Part shown: piece by piece, positions 33,630 through 46,900 of the stretch
Position numbering within the stretch: position 1 is the first letter of the stretch
How the letters are laid out: each line of letters opens with the position of its first letter
DNA from: Oxytricha trifallax
Lineage: Eukaryota; Ciliophora; Spirotrichea; Sporadotrichida; Oxytrichidae
Direction: 5' to 3'
Length of the DNA: 64,000 nt
Assembly: GCA_000711775.1 (NCBI GenBank)
Contig: ARYC01000048.1
Span: 124,001 to 188,000 of the forward strand
Notes under the pieces: generated by a model
Told to the model about the DNA's origin: nothing
Database searches by the model: none
Seen by the model: the letters and a program-made list of their open reading frames with translations, nothing else
Position numbers and translations under genes: made by a program

Positions 33630-36600
33630 ATGGAAAGCTACGGAACTGTAATGTTTTGCAAATCTTGCGACAGAAGATATAATAAACATAATCGAAAGCC
33701 ATTAGTTTCTACTAAATACTTTAATTAAATTTAAATTTATATAAATGCCTACATAAAGCATGTAATGAATGTGTTAAAAATAAAATGGGGAAAGATGAGG
33801 CAGGAAATATCGTGTGCTATCAATGCTAAGGAATTTAATATAGTTTTAAGTTAAAGTTGTTTTAATTACCAAGCCATCAAAATATAAAGAAGATCCTGAA
33901 ATCATTTAAATTCTAGGATAGGATGTTTACCTACCAATTTATATTATATAATTATAGTTATTAAGATTTATTGCGACAATCATTCAACTTAGACTTGTGA
34001 AATACTATGCTTGTAATGCGATATTTTAACATGCAGTGTGTGTGCTAAGATAAATATTTATTTTTCTAAAAGAATGATCATGAAGGGCACATATAAAAAG
34101 ATGAAAAAATTGCTCCTGAAATATATTAAGAGTACATTAAGAATGCAATATCGCTTTTGCTAACCAAAAAATTAATTTTCTATTGTATCAAAATTATTTA
34201 TTTATATCATTTAAAAAAATTCTCAATCGACTCTCTTCTATATAAGTTTAAGGAAGCGAGAGATAGTGTTCAAGACATATTGTGCTCCAAGTTTAAAAAT
34301 TATTTAAATCATATTTTATCGAATATAATGTTCATTTTACATTAATTAAAGAACCAAAAAAAACATTTTAAAACTATTAAATAATAAAAATTAAATTATA
34401 TTAGAATAATAAATTTTAAAAAATTAATTGAAAATTTAAATGAGGAATTTTAATTTATAAGAAGTATTTAAATATCTAAAATATTTAATAAAAATAATTA
34501 ATAAAACAAGTTTATGAAAATGTATAAAGATGTAAGAAAGTTATTTATTAAGATCATAATCCCCACTCTTCCCATTAAACGAAAACTCCTCTTCGACCTT
34601 AATTTTTAGATTTTTCAATTTGAATAAAATTAATTTTGATCTTCTGAACCATAATTATTTTTATTTTTAATAAAATTTCCAAAACATAAATATAAATAAA
34701 AACAAATTTCTGATAAAATTTACTTCGTTGCCCCAAATTTTTTGTAAATGAACCAATATTAAGTATATCAAAATTGCATTTATATTATTCTATTTAATTT
34801 TTAAATAAGTATTAATTATTTAAGGTCAAAAGTTTTTCACGCTTTAAATCATCTTCACTTGATTAATTATTAATAATTAGTGTGATGAGTTTTTTTATGA
34901 ATTATTTTTCTTTCTTCATTCTTTTACATTTCTTAATTTTTTTCCCCAATTAGTTTTTCATTATATTATATTTTCTTAGGTTAATATGATGACTTTCATT
35001 TTTATTATCATTCATCTATGGTTTAAAACACTAGAAATATAAAAGAATCAAAACCCCAAAACCCTTTCAGTAGTTTGATTGAGTTTTTTATTGATAATAG
35101 ACTATAAGTGCATAATTTATTAGAGTTTTAATAGGGTTTATGTTGGGGTTTAATGTTTAAATTTTAGTAATTTGAGTGAGTATAATAAGCAAGCTTTTGA
35201 AATATTTCACACAAACATAAGCTTAGAGTCATGTGGCAGTTCTTTGAATTTTATCTTTCTAAGTTGATGTTTGATTGTTTCTATTGTTTGTTAATTCTCT
35301 TAGCTTGGCTTGATAATAGTGAGTATGCAAGTTCTCTGAGACCCTCATTTATTTTATTTTAATCTAGATATTGTTTGATTCTCTGCTTTGAATCTCTCTC
35401 ACCCCTGCAGCTAAAGTAATCGTTTATTGCATGTCGCTCTCCATTATTATTACTGCTAGAGCCCAGATATCCCATTAAGTGTCTCCATCTCTCCAATCCT
35501 CTCTCTCTGGGAAATATCCAGGAGTGCCGTATACATTTCCTTATGCAGAGGCTTGCACTCTTTGAGCTCTGTTGAAGTCAATAATATAAACTCTAAGAGG
35601 CTGAAAGTTCATCATGATGTTCTCTGGCTTTAAGTCTCTATGAACATAACCTAGCTTGTGAAGCTCTTCAATCCCTTCAACTATCTGCTATACTATCTAG
35701 CTAATTTATCTCTGACATCTATTGTCAGATAAGAATTCTCTGTAAGTCATTTCAAGTAAAGGAAGCCTGAAGGCTACATGATCTTTACCAAGTAAAATAG
35801 CATCAAGCTAGATGATATGCCTGCACTCATTTAACTTTGCCTTTTAAAGAGCATAATACTCATTAGCAAATTCCATTTGGAACTTGTCATCAGCAAGGAA
35901 GTAATTGAAAGGATATATCTTGTAAGCATATTAGTCATCTGTAATGACTCTCTTCTCTATTTTTTCTTCAAGAGTGAGGTAGCTTTCTAGGCAAGAATCT
36001 AAGTCAATAATTTTTAATATAGGAATCTTCATTGCCTCTATTTTAACCATGATTTTATTGATATCAGAGACTGGAAAGTTCTTGACTGCTTTCTTCATTT
36101 TGACTTACTTCTAGAATTCAACTCTAAGAGACTCCACTGGGTTTATTGATCTTCTTTTTAGAGGCCTGTAGGTTCATGAATAAAGACAAAACTTTGATTA
36201 TGCTTTTTCTTTAAGGGAACTTTGAGGTCTCTAGTATGAGAATATGGCTTCTCACAGAACTCACAGACATACCTCCCATTTTTCTTTTAATGCTTGAGAT
36301 ATAACCTTGGCATATCGTTGTGGATATCTCTCAAGTGTCTCTCATAAGTTGACTTGTAAGGCAAAACTTTATTGCATTCTTTGCATTAATAGTCAACTTT
36401 GGCTGGTATTTATTAATGCTCTATGGCGGGTTGTTTAACCTCCTCCTCAATTTGCACAGCTTCTATGATGACCTCCTACTTAATTTATATTTAAATCTCA
36501 AAGCTAGACTGGTCAAAGTTGTCATAAGTAGGCTCCCACTGAGTACAAGCGTCTCTGGTCTCTACTTTTCTTGGTTACTGGAATGATAATTTTTATTGAC

Positions 36601-39600
36601 TTTACCCAAGTAATGCCGCTCTTCTCAAAATGTTAGCGCTCATTTTAGTTTTCTGATATATTTTATTATTATAATGATAAAATCTACCTTGATATACTAT
36701 AATAGTAGAGTGTAAGACACTCTGTTAGATTCTTTGCTGAGAGGTAAGAAAATTAAACAACCATAAAAGATTGTAAGTTGACATATTTTATGAGAACTTT
36801 ATACATTTTAGTAAATTAAAATACTCCTAATGAAGTTTTGTTTCTCTAGGAGGTCCTCCAAATCAAGTTTGAACTTAATTTGGAGGTAAAGTTTTATTAA
36901 ACATTTTTTAATTTAATATGCTCCTAATTAAGTTTTAACCTTAAAATTTAACTCCTAGTAAAGTTTGAACTTAATTTGGATACCTCCTAAAATTATTAAA
37001 CATCATTAGGAGCAATTTAATGGAGATAGATTGATAAAAATGAAAATCAATCTGTGAAACTCGGAGCAAGTTTTTCAATTCTTCTCCTCATATCTTTTCA
37101 AGGTTGACCTCCAGTAGGTCTTCCCTATTTAGTAGTAAGATTTTAATAAACTTAGAATGGATATCCATAATTTTAAATTTCATTAACATTTCTAGAAAGA
37201 GGAAGCAAGATGGAGTCTATGAATGATGCAATGAAGAGAATTTAATCTCAAGATTTAATAGGAAAATTTCGAAGTAAAGAGGACCTCTATAGGTACTTGG
37301 TTTAGCAAGGTAAACTTTTAACTAATACTAATATATTAACCATAGTTGGATTTTTCTTGCCAACCCAGAAAAGAACAAAAATCTCATTCTTAAAAGCCTT
37401 ACTGAGTGAAGAGAAAAAAAGCTTTTTAGTCTAATGAAATTAGGATGATTGATATTCCTAATTACCCTGTTTTATCTGTTACAAGCCTACATTACGATGC
37501 TATGAGTGATCCAGAGGTTGCTCTCTACCTTCCATCAAAGCTGTAATTTTCTAATAAGTTGCCAGAGAGAAACTTCTTCTTTGGTGTTCTTGGAGCTCTG
37601 AAACCTGAGTACTTAAATGAAGTAATTAAGAAGCTCACAAGAAACGCTATAGCATCTCTCCTGAAGAAAAAGAGTATTAGAGAATTAAAATAAGTGACTC
37701 CTGGTTGTAGGAACTGCAAAAGCATCCATTCATCTCAAGTAAGCTTACCCTTCTAACTTTATAGAAAAACCTGGATCTACTATATACTTTATGAAAGAGC
37801 GTAGCAAATCAAACAGAGAGATAAAGTCTCAAGTAAAGCATGAATTGAGTAAGAGACTCTTCAAAGATTTATAAAAGCCAGACGAGATGAACATAGATGC
37901 AGGAGCTGGCACTAAGAGAAGAAATATAGGCACAAGCAAGCCTTTTGAGGAAGAAAAGAAAGAGAAGCCTAATCCCTTTCTGGGTTAGTTTAATATGTGA
38001 ACTTATTCATTCGTTTAAATCTAATACTTATTTACAAACACAAAATCTCCCTTCTCTTGCGCACACTTTAGCTTTATCATCGCTGACTCTCTTAGCAGCA
38101 CCTTAATAAAATCTACTGTATCTATCTCCAGATCGTGCATCAAGTGATAGAGCAGAAGATTCTTGTAGTGGCCTTTTAATAGGCCCCAATATAGTTCAAT
38201 TCCATTGAACTGAGGGCTATAAGGAAAATTTAATACAGGTGTTATTTTTAGCCTTTCATATTCTTTCCTTGTATCTTTAGTTTTGTGGACAGATAAGTTA
38301 TCTACAAATAGAATAATCTCTTAGTCACCGTACTTATCTCTAAGCTATTGTATGAAATTAATGTATTATTCGGTCTTTATTGAGCGAGGGTGGATAACAT
38401 AAGTCTCGAGGCGACATTATCTTCGCTTATTCCACCAAGTATAGCATGAGTTTAAACCTTAACCTTTTAATCATATACTTCAATGTTGCTATATCTTTTA
38501 TACCAAGACCTTTATTTGAAAGTATTGAATGTAAATACTGCCTCATCAGCGTGTATGAACTTAATGTTATAGGTAATAGCCCTCTGCATTTAATCGAATA
38601 TATTATTTAAATTATCCTTATAAAATGGAACATTAAAGTTAATCACTCTCTTAATGCGATCGACTGTCTTGTAAGATATTCCGTTCTTTTTAAAAATGTT
38701 CGCTATAAATAAAGAAGAGATATGAAGCTCAGGAAATTGGTGATGAAACATCACAGCTCTCTATGGCAAAGTGAAGTGAGCCCAGTATTTAAGAGTCATA
38801 TCATTTTTAAGATAATCGATATGATGCTGTTAAAATTTTAGAGGTCTTTTTGGCTTAGTATCTATTAAAATTCAATACTAATAGACAGTGTGACCTAGCA
38901 GTTGCAGGTGAGTCTTACTATAGATGTGTAATTTAGAGTAGGTTTTAGTTGTTCACTATTATCATAGCACCCATAACGCAACTTAAACAATATATCTATA
39001 TACTCACAGTCATAAACTGACCCCCTCACTTGAATTAATAATATTTAAACATTAAACCCCTACATAAACCCTATTAAAACCATAATAAAGTATGGACTAA
39101 TAGTCTACTTTTATCAATCAAAAACTCAATCGAACTACTGAAAGGGTTTTGGGGTTTTGAATGAAGGAAAAAAAAATCTAAAAAATTCATTGCACTGATT
39201 GTTAATAATTAATCAAGTGAATCTGATTTTAGGCGTGAAAAAAATTTCTGAACATAGATAATTAATATTTATCAATAAAAATTAATTAGTTTAAGATAAA
39301 TTCAAATTTGATATTCAAATATCCAGTAGGTGTAAATACACAAAAAAGTTTGCAGATGAAGTAAAGCTTTTCAAAATTTGTAATTATTTATATTTATGGT
39401 ACACTAAACAGGAAATTACAATGAAAAAATTTAAATATTTATGTTTAGAATTTATAATTAATCTTAAAAAAATTAAGGTCGAAGGTAAAGGTAGGAAGAG
39501 TGGTTCTCGACCATAACAGTTATTCTTTTTTATTCTTAATATTATGAATATATTCAGCACTTTAGATTCTAATAAGCAGGAATAGATAGATTATTTAATT

Positions 39601-41794
39601 TTACAATTAATACAAGGTAACCTCTAATCATTCCAACCCTCTGAAAGCATCTAATATAGTCACAATGAATTTCGACCTTCATTTAACTTATTTTAATTCC
39701 TGCCGATTTCTACTAAAATTTCAAAATAAAGTTATATACTCTACTATTAGTTTACTACAGTTCGTAAATAATTTTTATACAGTTGAATCAGACACAAACA
39801 AAACCTAATCCCGAGACATTTTGTCCTTAATAAAACTTATAAATATAAACAAACTCAAAATTAAAAGCTCCATTATTTAATTACCTTAAAATCCGAACTA
39901 AATAAAAGGAATATTTAATATATTACTTTTTATTTGAACTACAAAAATTAGACCTTTCGAGATACTAAATAAGTAAAAAAAATTAACCACAAGAAAGAGG
40001 CAAGAAAGTTGAAATTATAACATCATAATATGTGAATGAGAGGATCCCTAAAAAGATCCAGACTTAAGATTATTATAAAGTAATTAAAATATTAATATTT
40101 AATTTTGTTAAAACTAAAATGTTTAGTTATTTAATCTTGATTTTTTAATTTATTTAAATAATTCTTTAATACACAAATTTCTTGGAGTTAGTGAACATTG
40201 AAATAGAAAAAGATTATCGATCTCTGTGTGTGATTTATGCATATTATCAATTAATTTATAATTCACTATTTTATACAACGTTTAACAAACTTTTTTGTTG
40301 AAATTTAATGAAATTAGTTTATATCTGCGAAATAGACATTTAAAAATCTCATTAACTTCAAGGTAATATTTCTTCAAAAATGTGAAAGAAGTGACACTTT
40401 ATTCCTCTATTTGAAAAATGAATGAATTTTGATATTTTATCAGCTCCACCGATTATCCGAATGCTATTGTACTTCAGAAAAAATTAATTATAGGGAAAAT
40501 ATCCTCTAATTATTTTTTATTTGTCTGTTTTAATTATCAACAAATGAGTACTAACTTAGATTAGTTTCAAAAGTAATGAAGCTAATTACATAGAAGTTAA
40601 TAATTTTTATAGAACTCTTATAAGATATATTGATTATTTAGGTCTTTTCTTTTTAAACTAGTCCTTTATTGTAGGAATACATTTGATTTGGGAAATTAAT
40701 TAATAATTAATTTAGTAAAAATAAAATTCTTGGAATTAACTTTCTTGAAACCTAGGCAATATAGTACTTGCTCGATAGGGAATTCAGAATCAGCTGGACT
40801 TTACTATTGGCGGTATCACTCTATCGCATCCCTGAACCGAGATAAACTAACTTTAATTTTGGCATTAAAATCAACTAAATAAATTACCCAAAAAAAAGTA
40901 AAGTTCGTTTATCTCGGTTCAGGGATGCGATAGAGTGATACCGCCAATAGTAAAGTCCAGCTGATTTTGAATTCCCTATCGAGCAAGTACCATATTGCCT
41001 AGGTTTCAAGAAAGTTAATTCCAAGAATTTTATTTTTACTAAATTAATTATTAATTAATTTCCCAAATCAAATGTATTCCTACAATAATAAGTTTTCATA
41101 ATTTTAAATATATTTCAATCTCTTTTGTTGACATAAAAATAATATATATTTATTTTAATGACAGCTGGTATTGAAAACTTCAACTAAAAATCTTTTAAAC
41201 TATTATATTAAGGAAGCAGAGACGGATTTACTTCAAATGCATTTCATTAAAAATGTGATAAAAAGGGTCCAACTGTTTGCTTCGTACTTAGTGAATTTGG
41301 ATAAGTGTTTGGTGGCTGCTCTTCTATTTTAATACCTAAATAATTCAAGTTATATGATGTACTTTAAATCACATCTTAAATAAATGATTTTTTATTTATA
41401 AAAATATAGATAGTAAAATGCTTTTATTTTAAATTAATCATTTTATTATAAATTAAAAATTTGCATATTATATGTATTTATTTCGTGGAATAAAGGATTG
41501 CTTTAAAAGCAGAACGAAAATGCTTTTATTTTTTAACTATGCAAGAAAACAATCCATAGATATGTAAAAAATGAAAAATACTTTGATTACCCTTTTCATA
41601 ATCATTTACTTGAATTTGGTAAGGATATACAGATAATCGATGGATGTGATTCAAAAGGTAGTTCTTGTAGTACATTAGGTAACAGTTTTTAGATGCCAAA
41701 TGGCTATAAATTTGATTAGTAAGATACAAATGATTATTTAGCAGGAGAATAATATTTCATAGTAAGTGAGATTGAGGTATACTCACTAGAATGA
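33630..41794 (+). CDS. Gene E: RING / B-box / TLDc protein carrying nested transposons
   Basis: Start MESYGTVMFCKSCDRRYNK at 33,630. TAAAT pointers near 33,711 and 33,744 bound the first IES; joining gives STKCLHKACNEC. KYKEDPEII follows near 33,880, B-box near 33,970-34,060 (YCDNHSTQTCEILC, CSVCAK), tail HEGHIQKDEKIAPEIYQ, a CSKF piece (about 34,285) and VYENVQRCKKVIYQD (about 34,510). The gene is then interrupted by an inverted-repeat element holding TBE-1. It resumes near 39,905 (EYLIYYFLFELQKLDLSRYQ, QPQERGKKVEII), LELVNIEIEKDYRSLC (about 40,186), TLDc part 1 (about 41,160-41,330; DGFTSNAFHQKCDKKGPTV) and part 2 (about 41,487-41,794; YLAGEQYFIVSEIEVYSLE, TGA 41,792). Complete by domains. 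C and E share the FGTVMFCKSC-type start and form a subfamily. Confidence 0.75.
35207..36643 (-). CDS. TBE 57-kDa zinc-finger and protein-kinase protein (TBE-1)
   Basis: ATG complement at 36,643 (MSANILRRAALLGQ), TGA at 35,207, about 479 codons. Two C2H2-like fingers: CKECNKVLPYKSTYERHLRD then IH, and CEFCEKPYSHTRDLK ending in KKKH. The kinase domain carries HRDLKPENIM (about 35,625), IIDFNRAQ in place of DFG, and GTPGYFPE in place of the APE motif. One frame change seems to lie near 36,150, between the fingers and the kinase. The gene is divergent from the 22-kDa ORF. The family is known from TBE1 elements; its substrate is unknown. With DFN instead of DFG it may be an atypical or weak kinase. 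Confidence 0.85.
37210..38000 (+). CDS. TBE 22-kDa-type ORF (TBE-1)
   Basis: Start MESMNDAMKRIQSQDLIGKF at 37,210, shared almost exactly with TBE-2 (61,902). It continues RSKEDLYRYLVQQG and LHYDAMSDPEVALYLP, then SWLQELQKHPFI and a lysine-rich tail (DAGAGTKRR ... EEEKKEKPNPF) to TGA at 37,998. Frame changes are needed near 37,420 and 37,640, so it is decayed. No known domain. It faces the transposase gene tail to tail. Confidence 0.75.
38000..39030 (-). pseudogene. TBE 42-kDa DDE transposase (TBE-1)
   Basis: The minus strand reads VYDCEYIDILFKLRYG near 38,980, HADEAVFTFNTFKQRSW near 38,550, LFVDNLSVHKTK near 38,300 and YSPQFNGIELYW near 38,200, so all three catalytic acidic residues are kept. 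A TGA interrupts the N-terminal part and one frame change lies near 38,415. No convincing ATG is seen at the expected start. It is a broken but recent copy. Confidence 0.85.
40668..41086. mobile_element. Near-perfect hairpin element, TTGTAGG family, in gene E
   Basis: The 419-bp palindrome runs from ATTGTAGGAATACATTTGA to its inverse ending CCTACAAT. The arms of about 195 bp are almost identical and each includes GGGATGCGATAGAGTGATAC. It is non-coding. Flanking TA dinucleotides would fit a Tc1/mariner-like target, but no clear longer duplication exists. It lies between LVNIEI and TLDc part 1 of gene E. A second copy is at 52,829 and a relic at 23,138. Confidence 0.85.
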
Positions 41795-42069
41795 TAGATT
41801 TAAATGTATAAAGTTAATACTTTCAAGTTAATTGTTAATTTGATTAATGATGCAATCATAAAAACTAAGATGAATTATTGAGCTTACTATTCTTAAGATT
41901 ATTAATATTTAATTTAATTTTGTGCAATTTTCTCTTTACATTTTGCTGTATGACATAAAATAACTTTATATAAAAGTGAGCCTAAGTCAGCTACAAAACA
42001 TATTTATCTATAATAAAAATTTTATATATTGCCATGATTAATTTTAACATTTTAGCTTATTCTATTCCT

Positions 42070-43446
42070 GGGTATTGACGTCCATTCCTCACCGACGACG
42101 TCCATTCCTCATCGGTGACGTCCGTTCCTCACCAGTGACGTCCATTCCTCACCATTATTAATATTTTTTGAAAAATTTCATATACACTCAATTAATAAGT
42201 AAGACTATTAGATTTATAATTTACCAAATGGTTTTTAGCTGCAAATATATTTTTACACAAATGATTTCAGAAATTATAAAAATTGCTATATCAAACTAGA
42301 ATTCAAAATTATTACTAAATCAAATATTATATAAGCTCATTACTGAATTTCTTTCTGTTAAAAAATACCATTTTATTTTTTAACATTTGCTTATTACATC
42401 TCTGATAATGTTTAAGATCAGGATCTTTAATTTCGTTATTAAAGTAAAAAAAAACATTTATTTTTTACACCTTAAAACTCTAAGTGACTCTTTTTAAATC
42501 TTTTGGGGGGTTAGTTACCTTACTTCATCAAAAGTTTAATTACCCAATAAAATATTTAAGTTTAATCATTTTATGGGAATCTTAATCACTTTTATGAACA
42601 AATTATACTTTTCATAACATTTTTAACTCTTTTAACTTGATAAGATTCTTTATTATCATCCAAATTACATTGATAAAAATAGTTACCATTGTTTATTGAA
42701 ACTAGGGATAGTTGAAACCTTGAAAACTATATTCTTAAATTATTCTTAATATAATGGGAGGAAGTAGTGAGTTATATTTGCTTCCTATAATTTTTGGCAA
42801 TTGTAATTAATTTGTAAACTTTTTAGGGGACTCCCCCAATCTATGTGGTTACAAATAAGGCTAATAAACTTTACAATATTATTATTTAAGATTATTTTAT
42901 AACATTACTCCAATAAACACTCATTGGACAAGATAGTATTAATTTCTTTCATGCTTAATTTTGTATATTAGAATGTATCATAAAGATATTTGTGTTTTTT
43001 TGTTTTTAATAAGGTGAGTTTTTTTTTTTGCTAAGCTCTTAATTTAAAGTTTAAATAACTGGCAAATATTCAAGTATTAAATCATATATAAGTTTTTCAT
43101 TTAAAACATTAAAATTTATTTAATTTGCCTATTTATAATGACAGCTAGACTCTAAATAAAAAAATATGAATACTATGAAATTCTCGGCTTATAGCATTTT
43201 ATTAAGAAGAATTATGATTGCTATTTATAATATTAATTATGTTTTTGGGAAATTATGTTAGAATTGATCAATACCATTCATTAAAGAGTATTTTACACAT
43301 TTTTTTAAAAAAATATTAATAAAGGTGAGGAACGGACGTCACCGGTGAAGAATGGACGTCACAGGTGAGGACTGGATGTCACCGTGAGGAATGGACGTCA
43401 CCGGTGAGGAACGGACGTCGTCGGTGAGGAATGGACGTCAGTACCC
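42070..43446. mobile_element. Inverted-repeat element with GACGTC tandem repeats, 8-bp duplication
   Basis: Ends GGGTATTGACGTCC and GGACGTCAGTACCC are flanked by CTATTCCT at 42,062-42,069 and 43,447-43,454. Each end carries tandem 19-20-bp units like GGTGAGGAATGGACGTCACC: about four on the left and six on the right, in inverse orientation. The interior of about 1.15 kb is AT-rich with no recognisable gene. The 8-bp duplication would fit hAT-like or related transposases, but no transposase is present. It lies between genes E and F. Confidence 0.85.
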
Positions 43447-43979
43447 CTATTCCTTATATCTTTTAAAAATATATCATATTATTCTATAATATAATATGTT
43501 CCTACTAAATGTATTTTCTATAATCAAAATATAATTTAATAAGTTCAAATGATATGTATAGTCTCAAGATATAAAATTTATATAAGATAAAAAAATATCG
43601 CTTGATCTTATTTAATTATTTTGATTTTAGGAAATACGTATTGTGGTGCGAAAGTAATTTTTTTGCAATAATATGATATTTTTTATACAAAGGTAGAATA
43701 AATAGAATTGAACTTAAATGTTTAAAATTAATTATGCAACGATTTAGGTTTTCTAAAAAGTATGTTTTAACTCAATCCCTCATAATTTGGATAGATTTTA
43801 AAATATAATTTTATTTATTAATTTATGTAAATCCAGAATTCCAGATCCTTTAAAGAGATTTATAAATAAACTATTAAATTTATTTAAACCAAAATTTGAT
43901 ATTACTTTTATTTTAGAGATATGATAATCTGTAATTTGTTGGAAATTTATAAATTAAATTATTAAGTGCAATTCATACA

Positions 43980-46900
43980 ATGGAAAAGTATAGTTCTTTC
44001 TTGATATGCAAATGCTGCAATTTGAAGTACAATAAAACGACGAGATAAGCTATGATCTCCTCTAAATTTTTATCTTATTTCAAAAATACATTTAAAATGT
44101 AAAATAATGTCAAAATCTATTGCTTATTTTATTTATTGTTCAAATCTCTCATAACTTATATTATGATATAAAAAAGACAGTTTTTGTTAACTGTTGAATG
44201 ACAGAATTCTAAAAAAAAGATTTTTGTGAAATAAAAAAATAAAAGGGTTTATACAAAAAATAATTTAATAAATATCTATGATGGTTGTCTCTTAGATTTA
44301 GTATTCAATTTTATTCATAAATGATTTAAAACAGTATAATTTAAAAACTATCAAAGTTTTGATATTGAAACTTATATAAAACTTTTTTTAATAAATATTA
44401 CTCTTTTAAAAAAATATCATTCAATTGTACTGCTGAGTTTAACTATATATCATGTAACCTAAAAATTTCATTTATAAACTTTTAATAACTCTCATTATTA
44501 TCAATTTGATTTGATTTATCTTTTGCCAAGCATTTACTAATGTATTTCTATTATACTCAATTATTATAATTAAAATGTTTCCACAAAGTCTGTAGTCAAT
44601 GTTTTCATTCAAAGTTAAAAAGAGATGAAATAAAAAATTTAGTATGCCATCAATGTCATGAAGTTAATGATAAATAAATATATATTTATATATATATATA
44701 TATTAATTACCCCTTAAGGAAAGTACAAGGAGGACCCTGAAATCAACTTGTTCCTTAAGTAGATCGATAATGATCTTCCCATTTATTTATCGATAAATTA
44801 AATTTACTGTGACAATCATCCAATTATGACATGTGATATACTTTGTTTGCAATGTGACATTCTGACCTGCAAAAAATGTGCAAAGAATAATTTATAATTA
44901 AATACAATTGATTTTGTAAATAAGTTTTTTTAACGTTAGTGCATTTGCCAATTAATATAAAATGAAATTAAATTTGAATTTATCATTTTAGGCTACTCTT
45001 ATTGATAACTTAATTTTAATCCAAAGTTTAAAATGTAATAGTAAACTTCCTATCACATTTTTATCTAAGTGCCTTATCAGACAAAGCTCTTTTAATTATT
45101 AATTTCAGTTGCTCAAAAAGTTAAATTTAAGCAATATTCGTTGTTAAATTATTAAAGACTCATCACTAAGACCACCTTTAAAAGCCCGATAAGATAGTTC
45201 CTAAGACTTTAAAGGATTATCTTTAGCATGCAACTTTATTACTGAAGTAACAAATTAAATCAATCATTTAATTTTTATTTATATAAATCAATTGAAACTC
45301 TTATTTCACAGATTAATTATGCTAGAGTATATGATTATGAATTCAAATGCTCTGAGTTTAATTTATAAATATGCAAAGAATATTTATTAAAAAAAAATCT
45401 ACTATAGCTCATTTATTATTTTATTTATTATATTCGAGTTTTTAATTTATAATAAAAACCCATAGAAAGATAATTAGTCTAAATAAATGATTGTTTTTTT
45501 AAAGCTTTTATCTAAGTAAATAATGTCGGAGTACCAACACTATATTTGTATAAATTTTTTTTACTCTTATTTTTATTTAATAAATAAATTTATATATATG
45601 ATTTAAAATAAAGTTTATGAAGCTTTACAATGATGTGAAAAAGGTAATCTAATTAAAAATATAATAATAATTTGTAGAGTTCTTTCTCCTCAACACCATA
45701 TTTTTATTTTCAATTTATTAAGAAATAAAAACTTAATTTTTTATCAATATTAGGTTACTAACTAATAAAATTTATATTTAGAAATAATTTAGAAATGTAT
45801 ATTTGAATATAAAAATTAAATTTAGGTAACTTTAATATTTTTTAAATTCAGTGAATCTCAATAAGTAAATTGTAAATTATAACATTTTCAAAAGATTGCC
45901 TCATTGAATTTCATAAATGATATTCTTAAAATTAAATAATACTTAGTAGACATATATTTTTAGTATTTGATCAAATTACATCTAGGTACGAGTACAATGA
46001 GTTAATCAATTAGAAAATTTTTATACAACAATTTAATAATTAAAAAATTAACTAAATAGATTAAATTCACTATATTTTATGATTAAATTAGCTTTTTTTT
46101 GGCTTTTCAGATATATAATATTGCTTTATACTATTTTTTTGGTTAATTCGTAGTTTTATAACCAAATTGATTTGAATCATGAAGATTCTAAACTAAAATT
46201 ATATAAAATAATTTACAGAGATAATTCTATTACCCATTATTTATAATCAGCACTTTGACTTTTAACAAGGATGAATATATTATTTTTTTATGATCTTTGG
46301 AAAATTGACTTTTCAAAGTGTTAACTTGTTCAAAATCCACAACCTCAAAAAGCAGAAATCGTCAGATAGAAGTTTGTTAATGAAAGAGTTCTACAGAATA
46401 ATCAATCTAAAGGATATTGTAAAATTAATTTCATACTACCATTAATTTTATTTTAATTCAGCCACTATTAATTTTATATTTTCATAAATTAACCATATTA
46501 TATCCATAATTTGATTAAGAATTAGATAAAGAATATAGTTGATAAGTTCAAAATTGATATATATTATAAAATAAAACTAACTATTATTAGAATAATAAAA
46601 TAAATGCAAACAATGAATGGTTTAATATTAAGGGAATATTATTTGAGCCAATAGCTTCAATAATTAAAATGTTAAAATTTCACTTCGATAAACTTATATT
46701 ATTAGTTTTCAATCTCTCCTAATGTCTAAATTCATAAAGTTTAAAAGATATGGGATAACTCTCGAAATTTAGTTTTAAATTTTGAGTTAAATAAAATAAT
46801 TAATTCGAACAGAACTAAGAAATAATGTACTTTGTAAAAATAAAAAATACCTATAATAAAAAATTAATATCTAATTTTTATAGATATTTATATTTATGTA

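Larger units (their letters stand above)
35049..39159. mobile_element. TBE-1: complete-length telomere-bearing element
   Basis: It is a 4,111-bp element with ends CAAAACCCCAAAACCC and its inverse, flanked by AAT at 35,046-35,048 and 39,160-39,162. The inverted terminal repeat extends about 115 bp with mismatches. It has three genes: a zinc-finger/kinase (minus), the 22-kDa ORF (plus) and the transposase (minus). The terminal repeat differs clearly from that of TBE-2, so it belongs to another TBE subfamily. Several genes carry a frame change, so it is probably not autonomous. Confidence 0.95.
34556..39512. mobile_element. Inverted-repeat element split by TBE-1
   Basis: The left arm (about 34,556-34,925: CCACTCTTCC, CTTCGACCTTAATTTTTAGA, CTTGATTAATTATTAATAAT) is inverted at about 39,163-39,512 (AAAATTAAGGTCGAAG, GGAAGAGTGG). 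The arms meet around TBE-1, so the older hairpin element of roughly 850 bp received the TBE near its centre. No coding sequence of its own was seen. It lies in a spacer of gene E. Confidence 0.7.

Noticed and set aside
35049-35066. C4A4/G4T4 runs as chromosome telomeres or telomere addition sites
   Set aside because: They are only about 17 bp, occur in inverse pairs 4.1 kb apart with AAT duplications, and flank transposase genes; they are TBE ends.
42070-43446. Repeated GACGTC units as a CRISPR array
   Set aside because: Units are directly adjacent without unique spacers, lie in inverted groups at transposon ends, and the genome is eukaryotic.
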